In this document: positions 7,174 to 15,439 of the stretch, piece after piece | Layout of the letters: each line of letters opens with the position of its first letter | Numbering within the stretch: the stretch's first letter is position 1 | Assembly: GCA_009774395.1 (NCBI GenBank) | Contig: VSNQ01000002.1 | Coordinates: 29,071-93,070 of the forward strand | Direction of reading: 5' to 3' | Source of the DNA: Lachnospiraceae bacterium | GTDB lineage: Bacteria; Bacillota; Clostridia; Lachnospirales; Lachnospiraceae | DNA length: 64,000 bases | Notes under the pieces: generated by a model | What the model saw: only the letters and a program-made list of their open reading frames with translations | What the model was told of the DNA's origin: nothing | Database searches by the model: none | Program-made: the position numbers and the translations under genes

Positions 7174-8592
7174 ATGTATCAAGTAACATCTTTAAAAGCA
7201 GAGGAATTTATTTCCGATCAGGAGATTCGGGAAACGCTTGCCTACGCAGACGAAAACTGCGGGAATGCCGAGGCAGTCGGCAAAATTTTGGAAAAGGCAC
7301 GACAGAGAAAGGGATTGAATCATAGGGAGGCATCCGTTTTGCTTGCCTGTACAGATGAGGAGGTAATACAGCAAATCTATCAGCTTGCCGAGCAGATTAA
7401 AAAAGATTACTACGGTAATCGCATTGTGTTGTTTGCGCCTCTTTATTTATCCAACTATTGCGTAAATGGCTGTGTATACTGTCCATATCATTTGAAAAAT
7501 AAGCATATTGCACGCAAAAAGCTGACGCAGGAGGAGATTGTCAGAGAGGTTACGGCACTGCAGGATATGGGGCATAAGCGTCTTGCGATTGAGGCGGGAG
7601 AAGACCCTGTCAATAATCCCATAGAGTATATTTTGGAATGTATTGATACGATTTACAGTATTAAACATAAAAATGGTGCAATCCGCCGTGTCAATGTAAA
7701 TATTGCGGCAACAACGGTCGAGAATTACAAAAAGCTGCATCAGGCGGGAATTGGAACGTATATTCTTTTTCAAGAAACATATCATAAAGAAAGCTATGAA
7801 AAGCTCCATCCAACAGGGCCGAAGCATGATTATGCATACCATACAGAAGCAATGGATCGCGCAATGGAGGGCGGCATTGATGATGTTGGGCTTGGCGTAC
7901 TGTTTGGATTAGAGATGTATCGCTATGAGTTTGCGGGGCTTTTAATGCACGCAGAACACTTAGAGGCAGTGCATGGCGTGGGACCGCATACGATTAGCGT
8001 GCCGCGGGTAAAACACGCAGATGATATTGATCCGTCAGCGTTTGATAATGGTATTAGTGATGATGTGTTTGCAAAAATCTGCGCATTAATTCGAATCAGT
8101 GTACCCTATACAGGTATGATTATCTCTACAAGGGAAAGTCAGGCGGTGCGTGAGCGTGTGCTTCCTTTGGGCGTATCGCAAATTAGCGGCGCATCGAAAA
8201 CAAGTGTTGGCGGTTATGCAGACGAAGAACCGGAGGAAGTGACGAGTGCTCAGTTTGATGTCAGCGATCAGCGCACATTGGATGAAGTGGTCAATTGGCT
8301 GATGCGGATGAATTATATTCCCAGCTTCTGTACAGCGTGTTATCGGGAGGGCAGGACAGGTGATCGCTTTATGACGCTGTGCAAAAATATGCAGATATTA
8401 AATTGCTGTCACCCAAATGCTTTAATGACATTAAAGGAATATTTGGAGGACTATGCCAGTGAGGATTCTAAGCGCATTGGTATGGCGCTGATAGAGAGAG
8501 AACTTGAGAAAATTCCAAATTCCAAGGTGCGGGAAACAGCGGCGGCTTATATTCATGATATTGAGGGCGGAAAACGGGATTTCCGGTTTTAG
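7174..8592 (+). CDS. hydG: [FeFe]-hydrogenase H-cluster radical SAM maturase HydG
   Basis: 472 residues, full length for HydG, a tyrosine lyase of the ThiH type that makes CO and cyanide ligands as an iron complex. The N-terminal radical SAM cluster is bound by NYCVNGCVYCPYH (CX3CX2C). The C-terminal auxiliary cluster site is seen as SFCTACYREGRTG, with a further Cys downstream in NCCHPN. Other HydG segments present are EAGEDP, YHTEAMDRA and GLGVLFGLEMYR. ATG 7174 has AAAGGAAG upstream. It ends 9 bp before hydF, so the two are surely co-transcribed. Confidence 0.96.
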   Translation: MYQVTSLKAEEFISDQEIRETLAYADENCGNAEAVGKILEKARQRKGLNHREASVLLACTDEEVIQQIYQLAEQIKKDYYGNRIVLFAPLYLSNYCVNGCVYCPYHLKNKHIARKKLTQEEIVREVTALQDMGHKRLAIEAGEDPVNNPIEYILECIDTIYSIKHKNGAIRRVNVNIAATTVENYKKLHQAGIGTYILFQETYHKESYEKLHPTGPKHDYAYHTEAMDRAMEGGIDDVGLGVLFGLEMYRYEFAGLLMHAEHLEAVHGVGPHTISVPRVKHADDIDPSAFDNGISDDVFAKICALIRISVPYTGMIISTRESQAVRERVLPLGVSQISGASKTSVGGYADEEPEEVTSAQFDVSDQRTLDEVVNWLMRMNYIPSFCTACYREGRTGDRFMTLCKNMQILNCCHPNALMTLKEYLEDYASEDSKRIGMALIERELEKIPNSKVRETAAAYIHDIEGGKRDFRF

Positions 8593-8601
8593 GGAGGGCA
8601 T

Positions 8602-9804
8602 ATGGCAGAAACAGGAAATGAAATACCAGCTTCTAATCGGCTGCATATCGGCGTTTTTGGCAGGACAAACAGTGGAAAATCGTCATTTATTAATGCATTT
8701 ACAGGGCAGCAGGTGTCGATTGTAGCAGATGTCGCCGGAACAACCACCGATCCCGTATATAAGCCAATGGAGATTGCGCCGCTTGGGGCTTGCGTGTTAA
8801 TAGATACTGCGGGATTTGATGATAACAGTCCCCTTGGCGGCAGCCGTATGGAAAAAACAATGCTTGCTGCGGAAAAAAGCGACATTGCTGTCATTATTTT
8901 TGCGGAGAATAAGATGGAGCAGGAACTTGCTTGGTATTCTAAATTTCAGGAACGCAATACGCCAGTATTGCTGTTGGTGGGCAAGGCGGACAGCCGTAAG
9001 CCAGAGGAAACGCAGGCACTTTTGGAGCAGATTAAGAAGAAAACGGGTAAGGAAGCACTGCCAATTAGCACAGTAACAGGCGTAGGCAGGGATAAGGTTC
9101 GGGAGGCACTTGCACGGTTGATACCAGAGGACTTTGGGACACGTTTCATAACAGGGGATTTGCTGGAAGGCGGAGAATCGGTAATGCTTGTAATGCCGCA
9201 GGATATCCAAGCGCCCAAAGGCAGGCTGATTTTGCCGCAGGTGCAGACAATACGGGAACTGCTTGACCGGAAATGCATTGTTACCAGCGTGACGACAGAT
9301 CAATTTACGGAAGGGCTTGTCACGCTGCAAAAGCCGCCGAAACTGATTATTACTGATTCACAGGCATTTGGTTATGTATATCAGAATAAGCCTGCCGAGA
9401 GTATGCTGACCTCTTTTTCTGTGCTGTTTGCAGCATATAAGGGAGATTTGCCTTACTATATGGAGGGCGCGCGGCATATCGAAAACTTAAATGCCCATTC
9501 TAAGGTGTTGATCGCCGAGTGCTGCACCCATGCGCCGCTTGCTGAGGATATCGGCCGCGTAAAGCTGCCGCGGATGTTGCGGAAACGTTTTGGAGAAACT
9601 TTGCAGACAGAGGTAAAAAGTGGAACGGATTTCCCGCAGGATTTAACGGAGTATGATTTGATTATCCAGTGCGGTGCGTGTATGTTTAACAGGAATTATG
9701 TGCTTTCGCGGATTGACAGAGCGCGGAAGCAGAATGTGCCAATGACCAATTATGGTGTGGCAATCGCGCATTTGACAGGAATATTGGATCAGATTGTAGT
9801 TTAA
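8602..9804 (+). CDS. hydF: [FeFe]-hydrogenase H-cluster maturation GTPase HydF
   Basis: 400 residues with the two-part HydF layout. The N-terminal GTPase has the P-loop GRTNSGKSS, the VAGTTTDP switch, DTAGFDD (G3) and VGKADS (G4). The C-terminal iron-sulfur scaffold carries CTHAPL near residue 308 and CGAC near residue 357 as ligands of the [4Fe-4S] cluster, with YGVAIAHL at the end. HydF holds the diiron precursor made by HydE and HydG and passes it to apo-HydA. GGGAGGG precedes ATG 8602. Confidence 0.96.
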   Translation: MAETGNEIPASNRLHIGVFGRTNSGKSSFINAFTGQQVSIVADVAGTTTDPVYKPMEIAPLGACVLIDTAGFDDNSPLGGSRMEKTMLAAEKSDIAVIIFAENKMEQELAWYSKFQERNTPVLLLVGKADSRKPEETQALLEQIKKKTGKEALPISTVTGVGRDKVREALARLIPEDFGTRFITGDLLEGGESVMLVMPQDIQAPKGRLILPQVQTIRELLDRKCIVTSVTTDQFTEGLVTLQKPPKLIITDSQAFGYVYQNKPAESMLTSFSVLFAAYKGDLPYYMEGARHIENLNAHSKVLIAECCTHAPLAEDIGRVKLPRMLRKRFGETLQTEVKSGTDFPQDLTEYDLIIQCGACMFNRNYVLSRIDRARKQNVPMTNYGVAIAHLTGILDQIVV

Positions 9805-9811
9805 AATATAA

Positions 9812-10346
9812 AGGGAATGGGGCGGTTGGAAAATGAGGTGCTCTGGCAAGTATATCGTTTGCATTTGGGGTTTAATATCAATAACACGATAAAGAACTTC
9901 GGCGCAGGAAATACCAATTGCAGAAAATGGTGTCCCATTTGCAAAACCAGCTTCTGTTCCTGTGAAATCAAGTCCAATTTTGTAAGGAACTGTTCAAAAA
10001 TTACTTGTGACAAGTACGCCGTATAAATGTTCCTATGCAAATTACTTTGTAATTAGAAGAAAATCGTAGGCATAGGAGGCAAAGGCATAAAGAGCAATGC
10101 CTTATGTCAAGATTTTCTGATGCCGCAGATAGCCATTTAGACAAGTAATTGTCATAAGTAACTTATTAACAGTTTCTAAGTGCCTTCCCCGTCTATTACA
10201 ACGTCAGTTGCGACAAGCCCTGCTGCATTATCGTCTGGTTTGTAGGTATCTCCAGAGTTGTAGGCAATACTTCAATCACGGCTGTTGTACATAATCCATG
10301 TAATCGATCCGTCTAAATCTTTAATATTAATATTGGAGTTAAATAC
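9812..10346 (-). pseudogene. Remnant of a secreted carbohydrate-related protein gene, split by a family B element
   Basis: On the minus strand, 10181-10346 reads (with stops and frame changes) pieces such as VFNSNINIKDLDGSITWIM and NAAGLVATDVVIDGEG. After the repeat at 9983-10179, the strand continues with KIGLDFTGTEAGFANGTPFS and AIGISCAEVLY. The two pieces fit end to end as one domain of the kind found beside glycoside hydrolase modules in Clostridia (GEG...LDFTGT...A.GI pattern). No intact frame survives. Family assignment is from memory of the pattern and is tentative. Confidence 0.45.
9983..10179. mobile_element. Family B repeat element, reverse orientation
   Basis: About 197 bp, ends GTAAGGAACTGTTCAAAAAT and TTATTAACAGTTTCTAAG. 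Its interior is the reverse complement of the 4803-4977 copy with an extra ~30 bp hairpin (AGGCATAAAGAGCAATGCCT region). It interrupts the minus-strand secreted-protein remnant. Confidence 0.7.
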
Positions 10347-10463
10347 AGCAGGCGCAGCGGCTATATGGATAAGTATAATGTAAGTTATGGGAAATGAAAT
10401 ACTATAGACAGTTGATTCCTTAAATGATATTATTTCCGTGAGAAGTTGCAAATACGTTTTCAG

Positions 10464-10597
10464 ATGAAAGACAGACAGTATACACAAGCGGTTAAGGGAT
10501 ATATTGACGAAATTCTGCTGGTAGGAATAAACTATAATAAACAGAATACAGATAAATCTCATAATTGTGTGATTGAGAAGATAGAAAAGCTGAAATA
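10464..10597 (+). pseudogene. C-terminal fragment of an AAA-ATPase/PD-(D/E)XK nuclease-type protein
   Basis: Forty-four codons from ATG 10464 read QYTQAVKGYIDEILLVGINY near the start and end in CVIEKIEKLK, followed by a stop. This is the typical C-terminal end of the PD-(D/E)XK domain in AAA-ATPase-like (DUF1703-type) proteins abundant in Lachnospiraceae. The rest of the gene is missing. No ribosome binding site fits, so it is probably dead. Confidence 0.5.
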
Positions 10598-10664
10598 AAT
10601 AAAAGATAATTATTTGTAAAATGGATGTGCATAGCTGGAAAATCTGATTTTTGGAGCAAATGTT

Positions 10665-10931
10665 ATGAGTAGAAGTTATAAGAAAATTCCGTGTTGTAAA
10701 GATCACAACAAAGGAATGAAAAAATATGCTAATAGATATGTACGGAGAAATTTTTTGGTAGTTCCATCAGGAACGGCATATAAAAAGTTGTTTTGTTCTT
10801 GGAATATTTGTGATTATAAGTTTTTGGAATCATTTTCTTCTTATAAAAAATGGAGTTCTAAGTACAATCATAAAAGTTATACAGATGCAGAGTTATATAG
10901 AATGTGGTACAAATATTATAAAATGAAATAA
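10665..10931 (+). CDS. Small conserved hypothetical protein, 88 residues
   Basis: A basic, aromatic-rich 88-residue protein starting MSRSYKKIPCCKDHN and containing KKYANRYVRR. GGAG 8 bases upstream supports ATG 10665. I recognise the N-terminal pattern (SRSYKK.P...DHN.G.KK.ANR.VRR) as that of small uncharacterised proteins in Firmicutes, often near mobile DNA, but no function is known to me. No signal peptide or membrane segment; two adjacent Cys and high Lys/Arg content would allow nucleic-acid contact, which is speculation. It sits among gene remnants and lower-GC DNA. Confidence 0.65.
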   Translation: MSRSYKKIPCCKDHNKGMKKYANRYVRRNFLVVPSGTAYKKLFCSWNICDYKFLESFSSYKKWSSKYNHKSYTDAELYRMWYKYYKMK

Positions 10932-10983
10932 TATAAAAATATTGTTTCGTCAGATGAATGCAGATGTTAAATCATTAGAAATG

Positions 10984-11040
10984 GAGCTGTCACAATTAAC
11001 TTTGATGATACAAGATAGAGTGTTAAACATAGCACGATGT
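10984..11040. repeat. Half copy of family A
   Basis: GGAGCTGTCACAATTAACTT followed by GATACAAGATAGAGTGTTAAAC matches the left half of family A; the right half is absent and replaced by unrelated sequence. Confidence 0.55.
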
Positions 11041-11088
11041 TATGCTTAGCGTCAGTCTTTTCGACGCTTAGTAACGCTTAAATTTAAA

Positions 11089-11163
11089 CATAACAAGATT
11101 ATCTGATGCTGCAGATGGACATTTAGACAAGTCAAATGGATAAGTTATTTATTGACAGTTCCG
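11089..11163. repeat. Right half of family B upstream of tatD
   Basis: ACAAGATTATCTGATGCTGC, GGACATTTAGACAAGTCAAA and TTATTTATTGACAGTTCC match the interior and right end of family B. The end reads into the tatD leader; an upstream in-frame TTG at 11152 lies inside the repeat and is not the real start. Confidence 0.6.
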
Positions 11164-11196
11164 AAACAAGAACTTGACTTTATTTTGGAGAAAAGT

Positions 11197-11997
11197 ATGG
11201 AACTTATAAAATATTATGATATTGGTTTAAACTTATTTTGTAAACAGTTTTCTGATCCCGAAGAAGTAATCGTTGAGGCAGGAAATAATAAGGTATGTTG
11301 TATTCTGACAGGAACAGATACAAAAGAAAATAGGAAAATAGATGATTTTGTAAAAACTCATTATGCTTTTGGGACAGCAGGAATACACCCACATAATGCG
11401 GATTATGCAAAACAGGAGGATTTTCAGCTTATAGAACAAATCATAACTCAAAATAATAAGATAGTAGCAGTAGGGGAATGCGGGCTAGACTATGACAGAA
11501 TGTTTTCCAGAAAAGAGAATCAAGTAAGGTGTCTGGAAAAACATATTGTTCTGGCAGAAAAACTGAACAAACCATTATTTCTTCATGAACGCAGTGCATC
11601 AGATGATTTCATAAAGAGATTTAAAAAACACCCAGAACTTTGTAGAAAATCTGTGGTTCATTGTTTTACTGGTGATAAAGCAACTTTAGATAAGTACCTT
11701 TCTATGGGATTTTCTATTGGGATTACAGGATGGATATGTGATGACCGACGTGCAAAAGAATTGCGTAATGCAGTACAGATTATTCCTTTGGATCGGATTT
11801 TAGTGGAAACAGATGCGCCTTATCTAGTGCCCAAAAATATTCGGGGTCTTGAAAAAATAAATGTACCACAAAATATCAAATATGTAGTAAAGGATTTGGC
11901 GAAATATATGAAAGTGGAAGAAGATGTACTAATTGAAAATGCAAAGAGAAATACAGAAAGGATTTTTCAAATAAAAGTAGAAACATTAAGTGAATAA
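11197..11997 (+). CDS. TatD-family metal-dependent hydrolase
   Basis: 266 residues of the TatD family (amidohydrolase-fold nuclease). The N-terminus reads YYDIGLNLF, the variant seen in E. coli TatD and eukaryotic TATDN1 (DIGxNL) rather than the more common DxHxH. Metal and active-site parts follow: GIHPHNA, GECGLDYDR, PLFLHERSA, VVHCFTG and ETDAPYL. Members act as 3'-5' DNases on damaged or single-stranded DNA. ATG 11197 has TTTTGGAG 6 bases upstream. It lies alone within decayed mobile DNA, and its context (nuclease and integrase remnants) suggests it may belong to an acquired or partly lost island. Confidence 0.87.
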   Translation: MELIKYYDIGLNLFCKQFSDPEEVIVEAGNNKVCCILTGTDTKENRKIDDFVKTHYAFGTAGIHPHNADYAKQEDFQLIEQIITQNNKIVAVGECGLDYDRMFSRKENQVRCLEKHIVLAEKLNKPLFLHERSASDDFIKRFKKHPELCRKSVVHCFTGDKATLDKYLSMGFSIGITGWICDDRRAKELRNAVQIIPLDRILVETDAPYLVPKNIRGLEKINVPQNIKYVVKDLAKYMKVEEDVLIENAKRNTERIFQIKVETLSE

Positions 11998-12069
11998 TAA
12001 TCGATATCTTTAAAAAGCAATCTACTGTGGTTTAGAAATTTTATCAGTGGATTGCACAAGTACTGTTCT

Positions 12070-12141
12070 TTATACTACATAACGCCAGCTATATATGTTT
12101 AACCAGTGCAGAATGGTAAATTCTGGCGTTATGTAGTATAA
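12070..12141. repeat. 72-bp perfect inverted repeat
   Basis: The 19-bp arms TTATACTACATAACGCCAG (12070-12088) and its exact complement (12123-12141) flank a 34-bp spacer. The perfect arms suggest a recent or maintained structure, such as the fused ends of an insertion sequence or a very short MITE. There is no T-run typical of a terminator and no obvious target duplication. Confidence 0.6.
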
Positions 12142-12184
12142 CAGCAGTTTACAAGATTTTGCAAAAATTATATTTTTCATAATT

Positions 12185-12541
12185 TTGCATAGAAAGCCAG
12201 CGAATGTATCAACGGTGGCAGAATACTTAGAAATGATGTTGGAAAGAGGGATATTTGTAGATTGGTTATCAGACAAGGAGGTATGCGATATGACAATGGC
12301 GCAGTTCTCAAGAGATGATATTTTGATATATCAAGGACGAGAAGAAGGAAAAGCCCAAGAAAGGGCAGAAGCCGTTCTTGAACTCCTGGAAGATATTGGA
12401 GAACCATCAGAAACGCTTAGGAATTATATTATGAAGCAGACGGATTTAGAAGTGTTGAGAAGATGGCATAAAATAGCAGCAAAGGCAGATTCCATAAAAG
12501 AGTTTGGGCAGGCTGTGGGGATGTTGGCAATATCAATATAG
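12185..12541 (+). pseudogene. C-terminal part of an Rpn/PD-(D/E)XK transposase-like nuclease
   Basis: The frame contains YQGREEGKAQERAEAVLELL, then LRRWHKIAAKADSIKEF. This is the familiar charged coiled-coil tail of Rpn-like recombination-promoting nucleases and PD-(D/E)XK family transposases. The catalytic N-terminal ~200 residues are absent and no good ribosome binding site precedes the first possible start (TTG 12185), so this is taken as a remnant. A stop at 12539-12541 separates it from an integrase-like tail in the same frame. Confidence 0.6.
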
Positions 12542-12679
12542 AAAGCAGTATCAAAACTAATGGGACATTCAAAAGAGATTATCACAATGGATGTGTATGG
12601 TGATAATAAGGAAATTATTGCGGATGCAGTATGTGATCCAATGGATGTTTTTCCAGATGTAGACAAGTATTATGAATAG
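12542..12679 (+). pseudogene. C-terminal remnant of a tyrosine recombinase (integrase)
   Basis: Directly after the stop, the same frame reads KAVSKLMGHSKEIITMDVYG and ends DVFPDVDKYYE. This is the end of the catalytic domain of phage/ICE integrases: the LMGH motif carries the catalytic His and the Tyr of DVYG matches the nucleophile. Everything N-terminal is missing. It marks a former integrated element. Confidence 0.7.
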
Positions 12680-12760
12680 AGTAATTGCGTAAAGGTAAGG
12701 GAGTATTCTGGGAGGTCAGAATACTCCTGATTTTATTGTGTTAGGCTGTGCAGTAAATAA

Positions 12761-12860
12761 TACTCACGACCGTTAAGATTTTCCAATTTCTGCACAGCCC
12801 ATATTGCATAAGCGGGCAATATGTGTTGTGCAGAAAGGAAAATCGAATCGTTTGTGAGTA
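12761..12860. repeat. Family E palindrome, copy 1
   Basis: A 100-bp imperfect palindrome. The ends are TACTCACGACCG and CGTTTGTGAGTA, the middle arms TTTTCCAATTTCTGCACA and TGTGCAGAAAGGAAAA, and the inner arms CCCATATTGC and GCAATATG. Non-coding. Copy 2 lies 173 bp downstream in the same orientation and a third, worn copy at 44298. Confidence 0.65.
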
Positions 12861-13033
12861 TAATGAAATAAGAGTGAAAGAATTTACAAAATGTTTATAA
12901 CTTGTTCGTACTTTGGAAGGTAAGAACGAGATATATGATATATGCGCAGTACAAAAAGAAAACAAATATTTGCTTTTTATTGATTAATGACTGTACAAAC
13001 ATATGATTTTGTGTTATGATTCAATCTGAATTA

Positions 13034-13133
13034 TACTGACGACCGTTAAGATTTTCCAATTTCTGTACAGCCCATATTGCATAAGCGAACAATAAATGCT
13101 GTGCAGAAAGGAAAATCGAATCGTTCATGAGTA
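13034..13133. repeat. Family E palindrome, copy 2
   Basis: Same length and layout as copy 1, with ends TACTGACGACCG and CGTTCATGAGTA. Differences from copy 1 are scattered single bases. Confidence 0.65.
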
Positions 13134-13251
13134 TAGAAAGTTCCGAAGTAATTCGTCTATTTAGAATTACACCGTGTTATACTCGTGAACGCATTTAATT
13201 GCCGCTTACTACACCAGCATTGTAGAAGCGTTCACTCGTTATACATTTAGA

Positions 13252-13281
13252 TTGGCAATTGTTTTCGTTTATGGGTATAAT
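13252..13281 (+). promoter_or_regulatory. Likely sigma-A promoter of uvrB
   Basis: TTGGCA (13252-13257), 18-bp spacer, TATAAT (13276-13281), about 145 bp upstream of uvrB. The leader contains an 8-bp inverted repeat TTCGTCGT/ACGACGAA. No clear LexA site was recognised. Confidence 0.55.
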
Positions 13282-13426
13282 AAATGGAAAAAATGGCGAT
13301 AGGTGACCTAATTTCGTCGTGAACTATATTTGTGCGATTTGCCGAAAGTATAAAGATGAAGTGACGACGAATTTCTGGCGAATAGGCGAACTTTTTCGTA
13401 TGAAATTAAGGAGGTGATTTTCCCCA

Positions 13427-15406
13427 ATGTTGTTTAAGTTGCACAGTGAATACCAGCCCACCGGCGATCAGCCGCAGGCGATCGAAGCCCTTGTAAAAGG
13501 CTTCAAGGAAGGCAACCAATTCCAGACTTTACTAGGCGTCACGGGCTCCGGCAAGACCTTCACAATGGCAAATATTATACAGGCGCTGCAAAAGCCCACT
13601 TTGGTAATCGCGCACAATAAAACCCTCGCTGGACAACTCTATGGTGAGTTTAAAGAATTCTTCCCTGAAAACGCGGTAGAATATTTTGTATCGTATTACG
13701 ATTACTATCAGCCGGAAGCGTATATTCCGTCATCGGATACGTATATCGCAAAAGATTCGGCAGTCAATGAGGAAATTGATAAACTGCGTCTGTCGGCAAC
13801 GGCTTCGCTGACCGAGCGGAAAGATGTTGTTGTCGTTGCCAGCGTGTCTTGTATTTATGGATTGGGAAGTCCTGACGAATATCAAGGAATGATGCTTTCC
13901 CTAAGACCAGGTATGACAAAAGATCGTGACGAAGTGATTCATGCATTGATAGAGATGCAATACGATAGAAACGATATGGACTTGCAGCGAAGCTGTTTTC
14001 GCGTACGTGGCGATGTGGTAGAGATTAACCCAGCACAAGGTGGGGATTCCTTGGTACGTGTGGAGTTTTTTGGGGATGAGATAGACCGTATTGCAGAGAT
14101 TGATCCGCTGACAGGAAAAGTGAATGCGTTGTTGGAGCATATTACAATTTTTCCGGCATCGCATTATGTTGTAGCACCCGAAAGGATAGCGCAGGCTTGT
14201 ACGAAGATTGAGGAGGAAATGAAAGAGCGTGTACGCTATTTTAAAAGTGAGGATAAACTGCTTGAGGCACAGCGGATTGCAGAGCGTACTAATTTTGATG
14301 TAGAGATGCTTCGAGAAACAGGATTTTGTTCAGGAATTGAGAATTACTCACGGCACTTAAACGGGACAAAAGAGGGTGAGCCGCCATATTGTCTTTTGGA
14401 CTTTTTTCAAGAAGACTTCCTTATTATAATAGATGAATCGCATATGACAATACCACAGATACGGGGAATGTACGCAGGTGACCGTTCTCGTAAAAATACA
14501 TTGGTGGATTATGGATTTCGTCTACCATCAGCATTGGATAACCGTCCACTTCGCTTTGAGGAATTTGAGCAGAAAATTGATCAGATGTTGTTTGTTTCCG
14601 CAACACCAAGTGTATATGAGGAAGCTCATGAATTAATGCGCGTGGAACAGATTATCCGTCCGACGGGATTGTTAGATCCTGTGATTGAGATACATCCTGT
14701 TGCGGGGCAGATTGATGATTTGATTTCCAGAATTAATTTGGAAACAGAGAAGCATAATAAAGTATTAGTGACTACTTTAACGAAGCGCATGGCGGAAGAT
14801 TTAACGAAATATATGAGTGAAGTGGGGATTCGGGTAAAATATCTTCATTCTGATATTGATACATTAGAACGGGCTGAAATTATCCGTGATATGCGTTTAG
14901 ATGTATTTGATGTGCTTGTTGGGATTAATCTTTTGCGAGAAGGTCTTGATATACCAGAGATTTCTTTGGTAGCAGTACTTGATGCAGATAAAGAGGGATT
15001 TCTGCGTTCTGCAACTTCTCTAATTCAGACAGTAGGCCGTGCAGCACGAAATGCAGAGGGACATGTTGTGATGTATGCGGATACCATTACAGATTCTATG
15101 CAGATAACATTGGATGAAACGGCAAGGCGTAGAGCAATACAGCAGCAGTATAATGAGGAACATGGAATTACACCACAGACAATAAAAAAGGCAGTGCGTG
15201 ATCTTATCAGTATTTCCAAGGCAGTGGCGAAAGAAGAACAAGTATTTGCTAAAGATCCAGAATCAATGGATGAAAAAGAGTTAAAGAAGTTGATTGCGAC
15301 TATTGAGAAAAATATGCGCAAGGCAGCAGCAGATTTGAATTTTGAGATGGCGATGGAACTTCGCGATAAAATGGCGGAGCTGAAAAGGATATTAAACGAA
15401 TTATAG
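13427..15406 (+). CDS. uvrB: Excinuclease ABC subunit B
   Basis: 659 residues, full length. UvrB is the damage-verifying helicase-like subunit of nucleotide excision repair. The order of motifs is standard: TGDQPQAI, Walker A GVTGSGKT at residues 37-44, the beta-hairpin region with [18 protein letters not shown] (DEAD-type box), [31 protein letters not shown], and the C-terminal UVR motif ([26 protein letters not shown], near residue 630) that contacts UvrC. ATG 13427 follows an almost complete anti-16S match, TAAGGAGGTGAT. The first ~300 bp are visibly richer in GC than the rest. uvrA follows 33 bp downstream, as in many Firmicutes. Confidence 0.98.
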   Translation: MLFKLHSEYQPTGDQPQAIEALVKGFKEGNQFQTLLGVTGSGKTFTMANIIQALQKPTLVIAHNKTLAGQLYGEFKEFFPENAVEYFVSYYDYYQPEAYIPSSDTYIAKDSAVNEEIDKLRLSATASLTERKDVVVVASVSCIYGLGSPDEYQGMMLSLRPGMTKDRDEVIHALIEMQYDRNDMDLQRSCFRVRGDVVEINPAQGGDSLVRVEFFGDEIDRIAEIDPLTGKVNALLEHITIFPASHYVVAPERIAQACTKIEEEMKERVRYFKSEDKLLEAQRIAERTNFDVEMLRETGFCSGIENYSRHLNGTKEGEPPYCLLDFFQEDFLIIIDESHMTIPQIRGMYAGDRSRKNTLVDYGFRLPSALDNRPLRFEEFEQKIDQMLFVSATPSVYEEAHELMRVEQIIRPTGLLDPVIEIHPVAGQIDDLISRINLETEKHNKVLVTTLTKRMAEDLTKYMSEVGIRVKYLHSDIDTLERAEIIRDMRLDVFDVLVGINLLREGLDIPEISLVAVLDADKEGFLRSATSLIQTVGRAARNAEGHVVMYADTITDSMQITLDETARRRAIQQQYNEEHGITPQTIKKAVRDLISISKAVAKEEQVFAKDPESMDEKELKKLIATIEKNMRKAAADLNFEMAMELRDKMAELKRILNEL

Positions 15407-15439
15407 GAATAATAGCGCAACGCAGAAATGGGGATAAAA

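Larger units (their letters stand above)
12680..13251. other. Gene-free stretch with two family E palindromes
   Basis: No credible reading frame on either strand. It holds family E copies at 12761-12860 and 13034-13133, an AT-rich spacer between them, and a third imperfect palindrome around 13170-13250 (CTCGTGAACGC ... GCGTTCACTCG). The uvrB promoter starts at 13252. Confidence 0.6.

Noticed and set aside
10272..10706. A 144-codon minus-strand frame, Ile/Phe rich
   Set aside because: Composition is that of AT-rich non-coding sequence; part of the same DNA reads better as a remnant of a secreted protein in another frame and as a plus-strand nuclease tail.
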